This document shows positions 24,145-38,400 of a DNA stretch of 64,000 nt, in pieces (the first letter of the stretch is position 1; each line of letters opens with the position of its first letter). The notes below the pieces were generated by a model, which did not search any database, had not been told where the DNA came from, and saw only the letters and a program-made list of their open reading frames with translations. Where the stretch lies: contig JAACJM010000122.1 in NCBI GenBank assembly GCA_013368315.1, forward strand, positions 124,001-188,000, written 5' to 3'. The DNA is from Tetrapyrgos nigripes (Eukaryota > Basidiomycota > Agaricomycetes > Agaricales > Campanellaceae). A program made the position numbers and the translations under genes.

Positions 24145-24460
24145 TGGCCATAAGTCTTTGTCAGGAGAGAGTCTGCATATACGACATGTCAGTCAGGACT
24201 CAGTGGAAAAGAGAGCAACGAGAATGAGTACACACATCCTGACGTCTTCAGGCTATCCCTGGTATCATGATGATGGCTGTGGATGTCCCAAATGGCGAAT
24301 CACTGAAAGTAATTGGGTCAAAAAGCGGTGAAGCAAACGAAAGCAACGCACCATAAGCCTACCACGCTTTCAGAGTGAAGGGCGGGCACTGGGGAAGTTG
24401 TTGGGTGGGCAGAGCAATGAGGGTTGGAGAGCCATGCTGGGAGTGAAAGGAGGGGGATTA

Positions 24461-24602
24461 CGAGGCCCTTTTGAGGGACTCGTTCCTACATAGGTCCTCC
24501 ATTCAGTCGGCAAATCCCATATTGTGTCGATATGCCGTTCCCTCACATTTTGGGCCTCGTTATCACGGTGCCACGCGCAGCGTTGGCCCACATTTCCCTC
24601 GT
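24461..24602 (+). repeat. R2 short repeat, copy 1
   Basis: Runs from ACGAGGCCCTTTTGAGGGAC to CCCACATTTCCCTCGT. The ends form a short inverted repeat (ACGAGG / CCTCGT). It shares TTCAGTCGGCAAATCCCAT and the CACGCGCAGCG segment with the copies at 40391-40551 and 41595-41736, all in the same orientation. MITE-like, no coding capacity. Confidence 0.7.
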
Positions 24603-25797
24603 GAAGAGATGGTGGTGGTACGAGTTGAAGAAATAAAGTGACGCGTCGACCATGGTAGCTAGGTCATCCCTACGAGAGTGTACCGTGAGCAGCGACCCAG
24701 CTGTCCTTTCTTCCCCGTCTCTGATTATGGATGAAAAATATTATTTCAAGTCATCAAAGCATGCAAAATGTCATGTCTTTTTTCGTGATCCCTGTCACAT
24801 AGAGGGACGAGAGTACGTTTACCTGTTTCAAGGTGAGTGTCCAGAAGTCCCTTTCTTTTCTTAAAAAAGTTTTCTTCCCTATTACGTGGCAGTTGCGCGT
24901 CTTTCAAGTTGACGACTCTTTCTCTACTTTTTCTTGTTTTTGCTCAGTCCTGATAACCATTTTCATTCATAGACCTCAACTACATCTAAAAAGTATGCTT
25001 CGCCGTCTAACGCCTGTCATACACTATCCTATGGCCATGTGTCTCTGGAAGTGGACTGGTGCAAGCGCGAAGAAGAGTCAGGGATGGGATAGCTAGCTCG
25101 TTGGCTCCTATGAGTGAGTCTGGCGTCTTTCTTCTCCTTTCTCTTCTCCTGGTTCCTTTCATGGTTTCTCCTCCCATCCTCCCCAAATTGCTGTCATCTG
25201 GTCATCCTCGTCCTCGTCAGATGTTTTGAAAGGCCGTTCCTTTCAGTAAGAAAACTTCTTCAGCCCCAGTTTTCTCTTTCTTCTTTCTTCTTTCTTCTTT
25301 CTTCTCCTTTCACTGTTCAGTCCGTCCTGACCCATGGCTATATAGTCTTCTCGACCTCAAGGACATCATGACCCGATCACTGATCTTCCTTCAAATGCTA
25401 ACATGGGCCAGCCAATTCTAGGAGGGATACTGCATTTCAGGATCAACGACGAGGCCGTAGTTGGGATGCTACTGCGCGCGTGTTGGTTGAGACGGGTTCA
25501 TATGGACTTGCGCATGATCCTCAGAGTTTTCACCTGCCAATCTTCTCTACACGTTCCCTTGTTGGCGTTCCTCATGCTTGCTGTTGTTTTAGGCCTCAAC
25601 CTCGTATGAAACGCACTCTGATGCACATCGGTGTGTCCATGAGGCAGCAGGCTTGGGAGTGTCGGAAAGCAAGGGTAATGACAAAGTTGGCGAAGTGATA
25701 AGCTAATCACGCCAAACGTTAACATGACTACAAGCACATTAGAAGAGTAAAGAAATATCATGTACATGGACACTACTCAATCTCAAGAGAGCGGAAT
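24603..25797. other. Downstream region of the giant gene
   Basis: About 1.2 kb with no gene recognised. Includes a pyrimidine microsatellite of CTTCTTT units at about 25273-25310. Short plus-strand frames (24652-25698) are Ser/Phe-rich products of pyrimidine tracts. Confidence 0.45.
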
Positions 25798-28700
25798 TTA
25801 CTGAAATGACGAATTGCCTCAGTACACCCAAGTCGCGCGGCAGGAAGAGTAAGAAAAGACTCACCACAAAATCTCTCCTATCCAACGATCTACCACTCAA
25901 AATCTTCCCAATATGTGTGAAGGAGTATCCGTTTCCCTTCCTCCGCAACCCAAACAATTCCCTCAACTTCGGCAAAGGGCTAGTCTTAAATGGACAAGTC
26001 GTCCTCATATTGCCCCTACGATGCTTTTTCAGCACAAACCCGTCGCTCTGATGCTGAACCTCTGAAGACGAATCGCTGGGTATATAGAGGCCCAGATAGT
26101 CGCAAAGACGTTTGTATTCGTCCCAATCCCGGAAATAGAGCTGGCCAGCGAAGAGATTGAGTTGGGTGATCATCAGTGGGTCTGGCGTAGTCCACTGCGC
26201 GCTGGATCCTAGTAGTAAAGTATCCGCCCGGGGATCGGGAATGGTGAGGAAGCTCAAGTCCTCGAAGGAATCTTGATTTTGAGTGACTTTCGGGGCATAG
26301 ATATGAAGACGAAGGCCAACCTTGTTCTCGGCGATTTCTCCACGAAGCTTGTCTGCCTCATAGGGAGAGATGACGACGAGGGCCTTGCTATTGTCCATAG
26401 TATGGCCTCCAGATATAACCCAAGTGACAGGACGCATGAAGTCGTTCAATCCAGGATCAGAGCCTCCACCAGTGATGGTAGTAGCGAAATCAAGCGTGGT
26501 AAAGAGACCTGGATGAGTAGAGTTGGGCCGTAGATTGACCAATTTCCAGATGGGTAGGAAGTCTTTCATCACTGACTCTCTGGGAACAACACCCGTCCAA
26601 ACGAATTGTCGGACAGCAATCCCCAAAGAATGATTTGCTGGCTCCCTGCGGGGCGGACGCTGAACTTGGCGTTCCTTCTCGACTTCGTGGCTGACTTCAC
26701 GTTCTTGCTCTTCGTCAACCATGTTCTCCAGCTTGTCCTGGGTTATCTGATATCCAAGGGTATTCAGTCGCTCCTGCAGCTCATGATGGACCGACGGAAT
26801 CAAATCCTTCCGTCTCTCGCCGTCACTCCTGATACCATACATCTCCTGCAGTGTCCTGGCGTCTGGTTGCCGCCAAACTCCCAGGTCAGATATCCTCCCA
26901 TAGCCGTTGAAAACTTCCCAGGCTTCCTTTCGCGCCATGTAATCCGTTCCTTGCTGCACCCAATGAGGGATATGATTCTCGATATCGGCGACTGTCTCGG
27001 AATAGGCCCATTTCAGAACATGGCAGGATGAGATAGGAGAATCGTTGTCTAGAGCACAGATCTCGCGTATCTTTTGGTCGACCTTGAAGGGCGCAAAAAA
27101 CATGACCGATTGGCCATGACCCAGCTTTCGCATTCGCATGCATCCTAATACAAAACCCAGCTTAGTACGAAAAACATGGCATTAATATAAAAAGCACTCA
27201 CCTTGCGTCAACCTGTCCTTTGTGACTTTAGGCCCCAGCGTAACTGCAGCACGATAATCGGGAGGTAGTTTGAGGTCTGTTCCCCTCGTATGAGCATCGT
27301 CCAAATATACCACACATTTATCCAACTGGTTCCTCCACTGCGACGATATGAACCTTTGGACCCTCCCACGTCGGTCCAAGACCATCATCTGATCCCTCTG
27401 GTTAAAATACACCGCTGCCTGCACCTCTTTGGGTTGCTCCAAGTCCAACCAATGCCTAGCGACCACGTCATTGCTCATATCCAAAATCTGCGCCCCTACA
27501 TCAAGTAGAACACGGATCGGTCTACCCACCGTCTTTCCCAGTTCCTGTACAAGTTCAAGGAAAGCGGAAGCCGGGAGTGCTTCGTTATTCTCTCCCTTGG
27601 CGCAATGGTAAGAGTTGTTCTCGGGCTGTAACAAGAATTGGATGACTTGAGCATTCGTACTTTGCTGGCCGAGAGAGTCACCATCGAGCTGTGAGATTGT
27701 CGCTGGGAGAAGGTGCTGACTGTCTTTCGTTCCACTGAAGCCAGTTGTGAAATTCTCCTTCTCTTCAGCTAGGTCCCAGCCAGAAGTCGTCAACTTTTCG
27801 GGGAACCTCTTGGCATACTTGGGGAATACCACCTCGGATAGGAAGAAGTCGACTACAGAGTGATTGCGGGAGAAGTAGGGTATGAGGACATTTCGTCGCT
27901 GAGACAAATCTCTCAGATTGATACCACTGAAGGACTGTGGCACATTCGGAACACCTTTCGCCCACTTTTCGTATATCGAGAAGGGATTGTCTGACTTCAT
28001 GAGCAGCTCAAAACAATTGTCAAGCTGGTCTTCTGTCAAACCTCGATAGTAGTACGAGAGGCAAGTCAGAGAGATAGCGACGTCAGGATGCCCAAACTCT
28101 GCTCGAAGAGAAGGAACGTCCTTTGCACGATAGGGAACTGCCAACAAGGTTCTATACTCGTCCAGCCCATAATCGACCCTCCACCTCCTTTCGTTCAAAG
28201 CATATGCCAGAACCCCGTACGCGATCAGACCTCGGAGCAGGAGCAATCCTTTCCAATCACTTCCTCCTTTGCAATACTCATCCAAGGGCCTGACTTGGGA
28301 TTCATTCATGTCCCGACGGCAAATGAAGTCCGTGGCAATCTGCTTCAGCTCCTTCGGAAGACGCTCAAACGGATAGTTCGTCAACCGCCCTGACAAAATA
28401 TCCGACACTACGAGATCAAAGAGCAAGATCCGGGCTTTCGCAGAGATGATGTGGATTACGGGAAAAACCCGTGGGCTTGTAGAATCGTCTGCGATATGAA
28501 TACCAAGTGGATGTCTCTGCTTGACTTCAGGGGCGTGCTCTAGAAGTAAGGAAAAGACCTCCTGAATTGTAGTCCACCGATTGGGATGGTCTTCAAGAAG
28601 CTCCTGCCGACCCATGGTGTAAATCAGCTGGTATCTGACGTGAAGGATTTCGTCGCATTCATCAAGGATGTCTCGTGCATACTGCTGGAGCCAACGCTGA

Positions 28701-31700
28701 GAGTGAATAAGTTGTCGTCGAACAGAATTCTCATTGTCCTCTTGTAAAACCTGCAGATTAGACTCAATGATCCGATCGAGGCCCATTAGGCGGAAAGAGA
28801 GGATATGTTCAGGCTGAACAATCAGGATACCGCCTTTCTTCATGCACTCTTCATACAAACTCTGTATCGTTGCGATCACTGTCCCATCTATTTTGAGTCG
28901 ACGAGAGAAAGGCATGTAGAAGACGCGGCGATTGACAAGGTTTGAGACACGGTCCACGAGAAGTTGGAACATTTGGTTACACAGCGCTTTGAGGACGACC
29001 ACACGCACGAGTTTATTGCCATCAGCCATAGAAGATGCGATCATAGGCACTATGACTGATGACTTCCCCTCTCCCATATTCAACTGCAGGACGGAGTTGC
29101 GCGCTTGTGAAGGGTTAATCATCTCCTTGGAAACATCAACCTGGACATCCCTGGCCAAAAAGTTGCTCGAAATCTAAGACAGAAACATTGAAAACATGAA
29201 TATCCGAGTGATTAAAGGATACTCACCTGAACCAACAACCAATCTGTATCATCCACGCCCTTTGGACAGCTATTCTCCACTTCCTTCATAAGTCCGTCTG
29301 TGTCCATAGCGGAAGAATGCAGCAAGAGCCGCTGGGATCTTTGGCATTCAGCAATTCCCTTCCCATAAGCCTTCAATGTCTCCAACCACGGTTCAGACAC
29401 ATATCGCCGTTGATCATACGACAACAGTCTCAGAAGAGAGTGCGTAGTGATATGAGGCCAGAGACCGGCAATCTCCAGGAGCTTCTCGGAGTCTGTCTGG
29501 GGCGCAAAGGTTGTTTTGATGCTCTCGTGTGCCGTTTGACGCTTCATGATGCATACATTGTTGTAGGCAACAATCAAATGGCGAAGCGATTCTTCGTCAC
29601 AGAGAGATTGATGCGAATATGATAAGGCATCGGCACTCTTCCTGAGCTCCTTCCCGAGAAGTTTTTGGATGTTATTTGGCCCGTCCGAGCCAATTTGTTG
29701 GATTAGAGAATCAAGTCCAGTATACTGGCGTTCGTCTGCAAGGGACGTGCGGTGAAGACAGCTGCCAAGATTTTCCATTGGATAGTCTGCGACTGAAGGG
29801 GTTGGCCGGCGCAATAAGCTATCCATACCCAACCGTAGAGTCTGGCCAAAATCAGCTGAAGTGGGAACTGCCCGACTTATCTCGTACCGAGATTGTGATG
29901 AATAAGGACGATTGACATGATCCAGGACAGTCTGAACAGCACAGACATGGTTCATGTATTCTCCATTCTGACGACAGCTTTCGAAAAGGGTTTTCACTCC
30001 TGTTAAAAAGCTGGGAAGGAGCAGCCTTGCTCGTGGGAAATGGGGATATGTGGGTACATCTGGCCACTGAAACAGCAGCTCATCAGTGACCTCGGAGACA
30101 ACAAATTCGCATTCTTTTTTGCAACGGTTGTAATATTGCTCATCATTCTCGCCCAGTCTCGGAGTCAGACCGACGGAAGACCAGTCAAAGTCTGGGTTGA
30201 TTGCCCGCGTGAGGATATCTGCGACACGATTCCGTTCGGGATGAATGCCGATGGACAAATTGTATGATGGCCAAGTCGGTGCAGGCCAAGTCGGTGCAGG
30301 CAGTCTAGTAAAGTTGGAATTGGTGGCAACCTCGACGAGTAGACTAAGGATATCATGGGCGTCCGGGTCACTGAACGCCAAAGATGGAACGGAAAACATG
30401 ATTTGATATGTCTTCTCTTCTCTTGCAGGGGAGGAATCCTGGAAAAGGTCGTATAGTGTCAACCAATGCCGGTTTAAATTCCCCATATCCAGCCACTCCT
30501 TATTGTATGATAATGAAAGGGTACCGCTATCCGAGCGAGAGAGCACTTTCCACTTGGAAAGGAGATCAGGCAACGATAAGAATGGTGACATAGGCCGTTC
30601 GAAGACAGACGAAGAAGCGTCGCAAGCCGCCTGTTCGCCTGTCATGTCGAGATCCCGAGACATGTACAGTGAATCGGCGCTAATGTCTTGTTTCGTCGAA
30701 TGTATATCAATGGCAGCGTAAAACTTGAAGTTTCGAAGGTAGTCCCTCGCCCATAACTTCTGCTTGGTTTTGGCATGCCATCGTGGAGGAATAGCTATCT
30801 CGACGGTGTGATTGCCATCGACGCGAAGCGTCTGCAGATTAACACAATACTCCAAGATAGCTACAGATTCGGGGAGAAACGACGGATGTTGGGAGAGGAC
30901 AGGCAAATCTGACCAGTTGACCGTTTGCATTTGTTCCAGATGCTCCGGGTAGTAACATCTGGATGGGGTAAGAGATGCGATTTGATATAGAAGACTGAGA
31001 AAACGATCGTCACGTAGATTCTGGAAGGAGAAGGAGCGTGCAGACATCAAGATGGACAATGACTCATCGGTTCCTGTTCTTCCAAGCAGGGGATCCGGTA
31101 GACAATAGGATGTCAAGGCGTGCAAGTAAGCTCGATAGAAATGACTGATGAGACTTCCATCCCCTTCCAGGTATCCCAGGTCCGTTTGTATTGTGTAATC
31201 ATAGAATATCACGTTTCTCCATTCATCCGGACGAGTATCCACGAAGACCTCCACATGATGCTGCTTCACTCTGGTACGGATTCGTCCATTGGGGATAAGA
31301 ATACGGCGGGACTCAGACATTCCTGGCCTTGAAGGTTTCAAGACTAGCATGCTGACGAGTCCATAGAGGGTTCCTACGGATGGGTTGTCATCAACGCACA
31401 TACCAGGGAATGTAAGACATTCCATTTGGCCAACTGGATTGACGCGGAAGGAAAGCTGGAACCTGGGAAGCTCAACATCTATTCCGGAATTAGGAGAGTA
31501 GGTCACGGTCAAGAATTGACTGTGCTCCATCCGTTTGAGATATCGAGAGATCATCCCGAAAGAACGGCTATGTACATCGATTAACCGCTTCGTCCCGTCC
31601 AACTTGGACATCAGTATCATATCCTCGCCTGTGACCTTCAGAGTCCAGCTATCGGAGCTTCGAGCCCAAGGCAAATCCAACGGTCTGAACTCGATCTCGT

Positions 31701-34700
31701 GGTGATCGAGGTCCATCCAGTGGACATATTCCTCTACCATAAGCTCAGGGATGTCTCCGAGTAGCCTGGTATGGGGTATCAACTCTAGTCGGCTTGTATT
31801 GGACTGGGCTTGGACGATCAATTCGTCGCCGCGCAGACCAAAGTGAACCTGACATTTCATGTTAGCCAAATAAGATGTAATGGACTTGCTCGACTCACTC
31901 GATAACCGTTGATTTGACCACGACTCGAGAATGCGAGACCGGCGCTGGCATCAGACGGCATAACTTCAAGAAGACGCTATCAGTGAGCACAAAAGTTAGC
32001 TAAACCTGCGAATAAGGCTAAGATATGGTGTCCACTTACATCACCAAAGATCCTTTTGAACGTCTGGTGGTTTGTCATAGTCATGGGAAGCCTGGAAAGT
32101 GACTTGCCATCGACAAGGAGTTGTCCATCCAGTATGTTTAGATGTACCTTCTGCTGACGATAGTTCGCAACTGCCCTAGTGGAAGTATGCACCCAACGCT
32201 GGTCAGGTAGATGAAGACAACACCAGGGCAAGTTCAGAGATAGACGGTATGACGGCCAAATTGAAGCAATGGCTTGATCGGCCCCACGTCGATCTTCAGA
32301 AATTAAGGTCGCCAGCTCCAGCTCAACGAAATGGGCAATTCGTCGGCAACGATATAAGAGCATCTGAATGTCTTCTGGTAAATTGTCCCAGGAAAGAGAG
32401 GTATTGTCGTATCTGTGAATGGAAGATTGAAGAAAGATGGAAATATCGTCCGGAGTAGCCAGCAATCTTTTGAGATGCTTCTTGTCGACGTCATAAGTCG
32501 ACAGACAGGTAAGCGCCAATTCGGAGAGAATCCTTTGACGTTCAGACAGCATATTCTCGTCGGTGGAGTCCACAGGATTCTTCAACATTGAGTCCATCCA
32601 GGAATGCGTCACCTTCCGTGCGGACTGCATGAGCCTGTACGCCTGCTCTTGTACCTCGCAATCCTTCGTCGAAGCTAGAAGACGACCGCAAATCATGATG
32701 ATTATGCGAGCGGTTGTTACCTCCATCCAATTAGACTGAACGTCGGTCAGAAGGTAGTCGAGTTCGCGAAGTAAGGTCTTGCAGAACCTCGGCGATTTGA
32801 GATCCGAATGTCCGTTCAATTCGCCAGATGCTGATATCTTCCCAGCTTGCAAAACGGTCTGCATCAACAGAAGATAAACTTCGTCATTGTGAAATGTCAG
32901 CACACGAGTTTTGATCTCTTTAGCAATATTTAACCATTGAAGGTTCTCCCCACTCCTTATTGTCGCGAAAGAGAGAAACTCGTGCAGACTGAGCTGATCC
33001 CGGCAGCTATGCTGATGAGCTACAGCAGCATTCGGGGTGTACTCTGTCGTTTCGATAGACGCTTGCAACGAGTCGTAAGCTGTCTGAGATGTCGGAAGAT
33101 GTAATGTGCAGAGATGAGAAAGCGTGAGCTTTAAAGACGGAAATGGTCGCTTTGCAGGCCAGCTACCAGTGGTGATATCATGCAGCTGGAAGGCCAGACC
33201 ATTCGGAACGATAACATCCTTCTCCAAGAGTGCTTTCCCGACCTTTTTGGACTTGTAGTGAGCCTGGAGAAATGATTTTTCCATCGACGCCAGGGTGATT
33301 CGGCCAATATCCTTCTTTCTCGTCCGCAATCCTGCTAACTCGGGGTTCTGCTGATTGTATAGCCACGTCGACGGCTGCTGACCGGAAGAGTGATCCCAAG
33401 CCGGCGGTTGACACAGGTCGTTAAGAAGAGCGAATGTCGTATCCCTCCACACCCGAAAATCGACTGGAACCTTCATCTCAAAAATGACTGTTTTGGCTGA
33501 ATTGTCGTCACAAGGAAGAGGCCATTCATGAACAGTGATGTCAAGTTGTGCCGCCCGTGAAAAATACTTGCATCTCTCACACTGTCGTGAGTGCTTGGAT
33601 CCTCGCTGCCATCCAAGATCCACGTATTCGCATGAAAGTTGACGGGCACAGTCCGTTAGGTCTTTGTGCTCCTGCCGCTTTTTGGTCCACTCCATCCGTT
33701 TTTGATCCTTCTTCTCCTGAGCAGCCGTCTCGATATCCTGCTTTGCTTTCCGAAGAGCCGGGGTCTGATCGAAGTATTTGACCGCAAAACTGTTACTTCG
33801 CGTGGGGTCCGTGAATATAGACTCCCATTTTGCGTTCTCGTGACGAAGCCGGAGGTAGCGATGGATCTGAACAAGTCGACAAATAGAGGAGGACTTGCGT
33901 AGCAGAAGAGGCTCAAACAACTCCGGAGGCACTTCGGGAGAGAACTGGGAGAGAAGTGGTATCTTCTTTACGACGACTTTGTCCAATGCAACCCAAAGGT
34001 CAAACAAAGTGAGGATCATGATTGAGTTGTCCTCTGGGAACTTGTAATGTTTGATAGCTACGGACCAATACTCGATTATGATATCGTAAAGGATAGAAGA
34101 CGCCGTCGGATTGGAAATGTATTCGTCAAGCCACTCGTCAAGGTTGTTCTCAATGGAAAGCTCCAAGTCTGCCAATGCAATGTACGTCTCCTTTGCAAAG
34201 GCGGCTTTCAGGAATGATGGGGTACAGTTCTGGAAGCATTTGAGATCTCGGAGTGGCCGGCGAGGACAATTGGGCTGGAATCTGTCGGGAATCGTCTCGT
34301 TGCTCGTAGGGGTCAAAACATTCTGGATGTACTGACGGGACTTTGGAAGAGTCAGGAGTGTATCCAGTTCTGCCCAAGCACGAAGAGAGTCAGCGTCCCA
34401 AAGGGGAGACTCTGCCTGCGCATTATGGATATCGACCCAACGACCCTTGAGGACAGCTTCTACTCTCTCGAAGACGTCCTTTGCTCGCTGTAAAGCAAAG
34501 CCAGGGGCTGAGGATCCAAGTTTGGTGATGCGAATAGCGATTTTAGCCCGCATAGTGAACAACAAATCGTTGACAAAACCAGCTTCGACAACGTCCTCCA
34601 ATATATCACACATGACGAGGATCATGAACGTCTTGTACTCGCTATTAGCCCCACGCCGAGCAAAATAAGTCTGAAGGGCAACGCGAATTACCAACCAAAC

Positions 34701-35479
34701 CATGGACCGACGCCAAGGAAGACGAGCTTTGTCCCAAAGGACTTCGTCAGCAATACGCTTGTGAATACGTGGTACATCTGCGGGCCGTCCAACGCCACGC
34801 AAGATGCCAGTCAAAAGGGAAGTGATGTAACGAGGATGAGCAGAGTCTCGTTCCTCAATGACCTTGGCCCCAGCTTTCTTGGACGTAGCGGCGGAATCAA
34901 GAGTGTCGGAGTCCATTTGGACGAGAAAGGAAGATAACTCTCGAAGGAACAAGGGATGTTCGAAATGATGGAGAGGGATAGAGATAGCTGGGCCGGGATA
35001 GGAGCAGGATAGCTTCCCTTGCGTAGACGTGACCTTTTCCGTCGGCGGCTGTACCTCGAAGGCTTCATAGACGACCTCGGTTGCATGCTTCCGGAAGATG
35101 ACGCCAGCGTTCTGCTCGCGTACCAGAAAAGCACGGACATCTGAAAATCGTGAACGTGGTCAATGACATCATATCACTGAGACAAAAAAACAAGCAATTT
35201 ACCTCCTTCCTTCATACTCAAGAACGAATCCTTCAATACCTCATTCATCATCTCTCCTGAAGCCTGAGACTTCTTCAAATGATCCAGCATACCGACAAGC
35301 ACCCTCCAATCCGAACGGTACTCTTCAGCAACAAGCCCTGAATCCAGGTATTTTGTGGCGGACTTCAGAACCGTTCCACACAAGGCAGTCTCGTTGATGA
35401 CCGTATGCTTTTCTGCGTCTTTCTGGGGTAGCTTCGGTGGTAGAAATACATGATAGACAAGATATTCCAGAGGCGACAT
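25798..35479 (-). CDS. Giant DUF6606/DUF3638/DUF3645 protein (about 3,110 aa)
   Basis: Fungal giant protein usually auto-named ubiquitinyl hydrolase 1 on weak grounds; activity unproven. Seven exons: 35203-35479, 32040-35140, 31899-31976, 29227-31848, 27202-29173, 25865-27144, and a last one holding only the stop (25798-25800). Introns are 50-64 nt and the total of 9333 nt is exactly 3111 codons. N-terminal DUF6606 starts MSPLEYLVYHVFLPPKLPQK. DUF3638 holds a P-loop-like LNMGEGKSSVIVPM (G at about residue 2060) and, 140 residues on, LDECDE, a Walker-B/DExx-like box. Farther on come GTDLKLP (about 2657) and QGCMRMRKLG (about 2683), placed like helicase motifs V and VI. DUF3645 lies after DUF3638. 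No UCH/OTU-type catalytic Cys box was recognised. If the last intron is retained, the tail is 20 residues longer. The long frames and clean introns indicate selection. Confidence 0.92.
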
Positions 35480-38400
35480 GGTGGTAGAAAGACAACCAGG
35501 ACGAGTGAAAAACACGTTGTCTCGGCACACAAAGTACTTGGGCCTGCTAGCGGCGAAGTAGATAAAGGAACCCCAGAATTTGAATTATCGATAACGGGGA
35601 ATCCTGAACTAAGGATAGCCTCAAAAAACAAGGTTTGATGGGGCAATGTACAGCTTTTAATGAGAACAAAGGGATACCACAGACAGAGGTACTACATACA
35701 TCGATTTCGTCGCCCACACAGAAAGTCAAGGCTCTACGCGCTCTGCTAGCACTCTCTACCCTTAACCCTCATCGCAGATACCAATTTCTAACGGAAGCTT
35801 TGAGATGGTAGATGACTCGATTTCTTCGGGCCGTCCACACCCATGGGGACCCACTGTGACTCTGTCACGTCTTCTAATTGACGCTCATTGCAATTACGTC
35901 TGGCCATTTAAGAAGCAGACGTTGACAACGCGAAAAAAGGAAGTGACATCACATGCCTACAGGACTACGCCGCATCAAAACAGAGAAGACAAATAGGAAA
36001 GCGAGCCCTACTCACCAGACCAGATCGAGATGACCGGTGCCCACAACCCAACCACTTTGGATCTCGATTCCGCACTCAGACAAACCTTATCCTGACCAGT
36101 GACGGGAAATAGTCCCGAAAGCGTAGGTATGAAGAGCAGTTTGATGTACTTCATGAAGAATACCTATGACCAAGAAACAGCGTCAGCGCTAGAAATGGAG
36201 AGAGGACTAGGACAGAGAAAGAGGCAGGGAAAGAAGAGCAAAATCTCAGAAAAAGGAGGAAAACTACACCAAGAAGTAAATAATGCTCCAGAAACTCACT
36301 TCCAGTGCAAACCATCCTTTCTTCTACTCGTACAAATGAGTACCGGTGCCAACCCATCAGACGACGATGGCTGGCTCTCAGTCTTGATGATAGCAAACTA
36401 AGTCTGTAGCTCAGTTCTAGTATATATCTATAGGCCGAGGACCCAGAGATCCCTGAGGTCATAACTGACGCGAGCGTTAGAAAAGAATGAGGGAAAACTA
36501 GGTATGTAGGCCAACTCACCCGCTACGTAGACGGAGGGCATAAAGACTGGCATAGACGGCATCAAGCGAGCTGAACAAAAAACAGCGACAACTGGGCGGG
36601 TCCTTTGGATTACGGGTCCGAGTCTCGTATAACTGGTATGCATTGCAACATTACGATATTCGGTTCACACTGGAGATGGAATGAAGTTGTATGTTAAGAT
36701 TCGCGAAGTAATGAAGATATCCACGATCGTTTGTCGAGCCGACCTGCCGTTTAGTCAGTCAAGGAGTCTAGGCAAAGAATGTCAAGGAATAGGAACGCAC
36801 CATAAGTCAAAATTATCCTATGGGACTGCAGTGCCTTCTTCTCACTCTTTCTAGGCATTCGCCTGATGAACCAAAGCTGCTCCGATAGCAACCTCAAACA
36901 TGAGGCGTGCAGGTAAATATCTTAAAAACAAATGAGCCATGTGTACGCGTTTAAGACGAGGAAGGAAACAATGGCAATCACCAGAGGTGAAGAGAAGAGT
37001 AAACCGTCAGATAAGAAAGAAGGGGTTTGAAGGGGTACGGATGGATGCAAACCGTACCTGATTAAATTATCCATCTCATGCTATATCCGACTTGACTGTC
37101 ATGTCTAGCAGATCCTTCTCTTGCACCGTACGACTGTGGAAAGCCGACAGTTAATAACAAACCACCTCTGATTTCATCGTGAAGGATGAGGAGGGTATTG
37201 TCGGTCCGATCAGTAAAACGCGTCAACGGGCCATTTGGGGACCAATTTCGCGCAAAAGCTTCGTCAGCCGAGCAACGCAAAGGTAGGGTTCGAAAACAGG
37301 CATATTTGAGATAGAATACCAGTGTAAGGCGCTGTCGCCTTTGATACTTGCGTCCGTAAAAACCAAAGGACGCCCTTAGAAGCAAGAATGCGTGGACTGT
37401 TACCAACCTACAGTTGGGTCTGGCTAGGAAAGACTAAGACTGTTAACAGGATCACTGGCAACTGAGATGCAAAAGAAGGACGCTCACCAGCACGTTCTCG
37501 GTGAAAAAACCTTTCCATCGAGGATTCGTATGCCCGGGGATGCCGACGCCAACGAAGAAGAAAACTTTCCATCCGAAATTTAATTTGAGTTTTCCGGGTG
37601 ACGGGTCACGACTACGCCTGCAAGTGCCCGCGCGTTCCGTTGTATGAGATAAAGACAGCCAGGTTAAGCGAAGTCCAGGACTTGAAGCACATTCTTGGCG
37701 CTAGCTGGTACGGTATTCTGAAGCTCAGAGTTGTGGAGGATCGTCGACGTAAAGAAAAGAAAGAAATCGTGGCTGTGTTAGCTCCAGCACTACAACCCGA
37801 GACACTCTTCCTACAATCTTAGTCCAAGACTCTACTCTTCCCCTCCTCCCGCCTGCATATCATGCCCCACTGTCCATAACTTATTCGAGCATGCTGACCG
37901 CATACCTCCCCCCAGTGGCGGCTCTGGTGTGATATTTGCCGTCCTCGTTGGCTGTCTTCTTCGACACTTTTTCCCGCTCTTCTCTTTCCAACTCTCCTCA
38001 GCCTGATTCGGACTTGTCCTCGGGGTCGAGGTCTTTTTCTCTTTTTCGTTGTCAGCGTGGACGGAAGGAGGATTGCAAGGAGGAAGGAGTGGATTGTAGT
38101 CATGGTGGTCGTGGTACTGACTACGTTCACGGTTGGCTGGAATCATTGGCTTCTTTCTGCTCTGGCTAGATTAGGTTGAGGTGGGTAGAGGTGCGGAGAT
38201 GGAAGACGGAAGACGGAAGATGGGGTAGAAGTCTCAGGTTTGGGATGGGGAGGGTTGGAAAGGAAGTTGGTATTGGACGGGAAACGAAACTCACTGCGAC
38301 AGTTCCTTGATTGGAGGCACTTCCGTTTCTGTCTTGGACTCTTGGTTGGGCAGGGTTGGGCGACCTCGACCTCGACTTTGACTCCTTTCACCATCTATCG

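Noticed and set aside
36020..36590. Multi-exon minus-strand gene
   Set aside because: Individual segments have plausible splice borders but cannot be joined in phase, and no protein family was recognised.
37598..37822. Plus-strand frame ending ALQPETLFLQS
   Set aside because: Only 74 codons, no splice partner or domain, and the opposite strand is equally open nearby.
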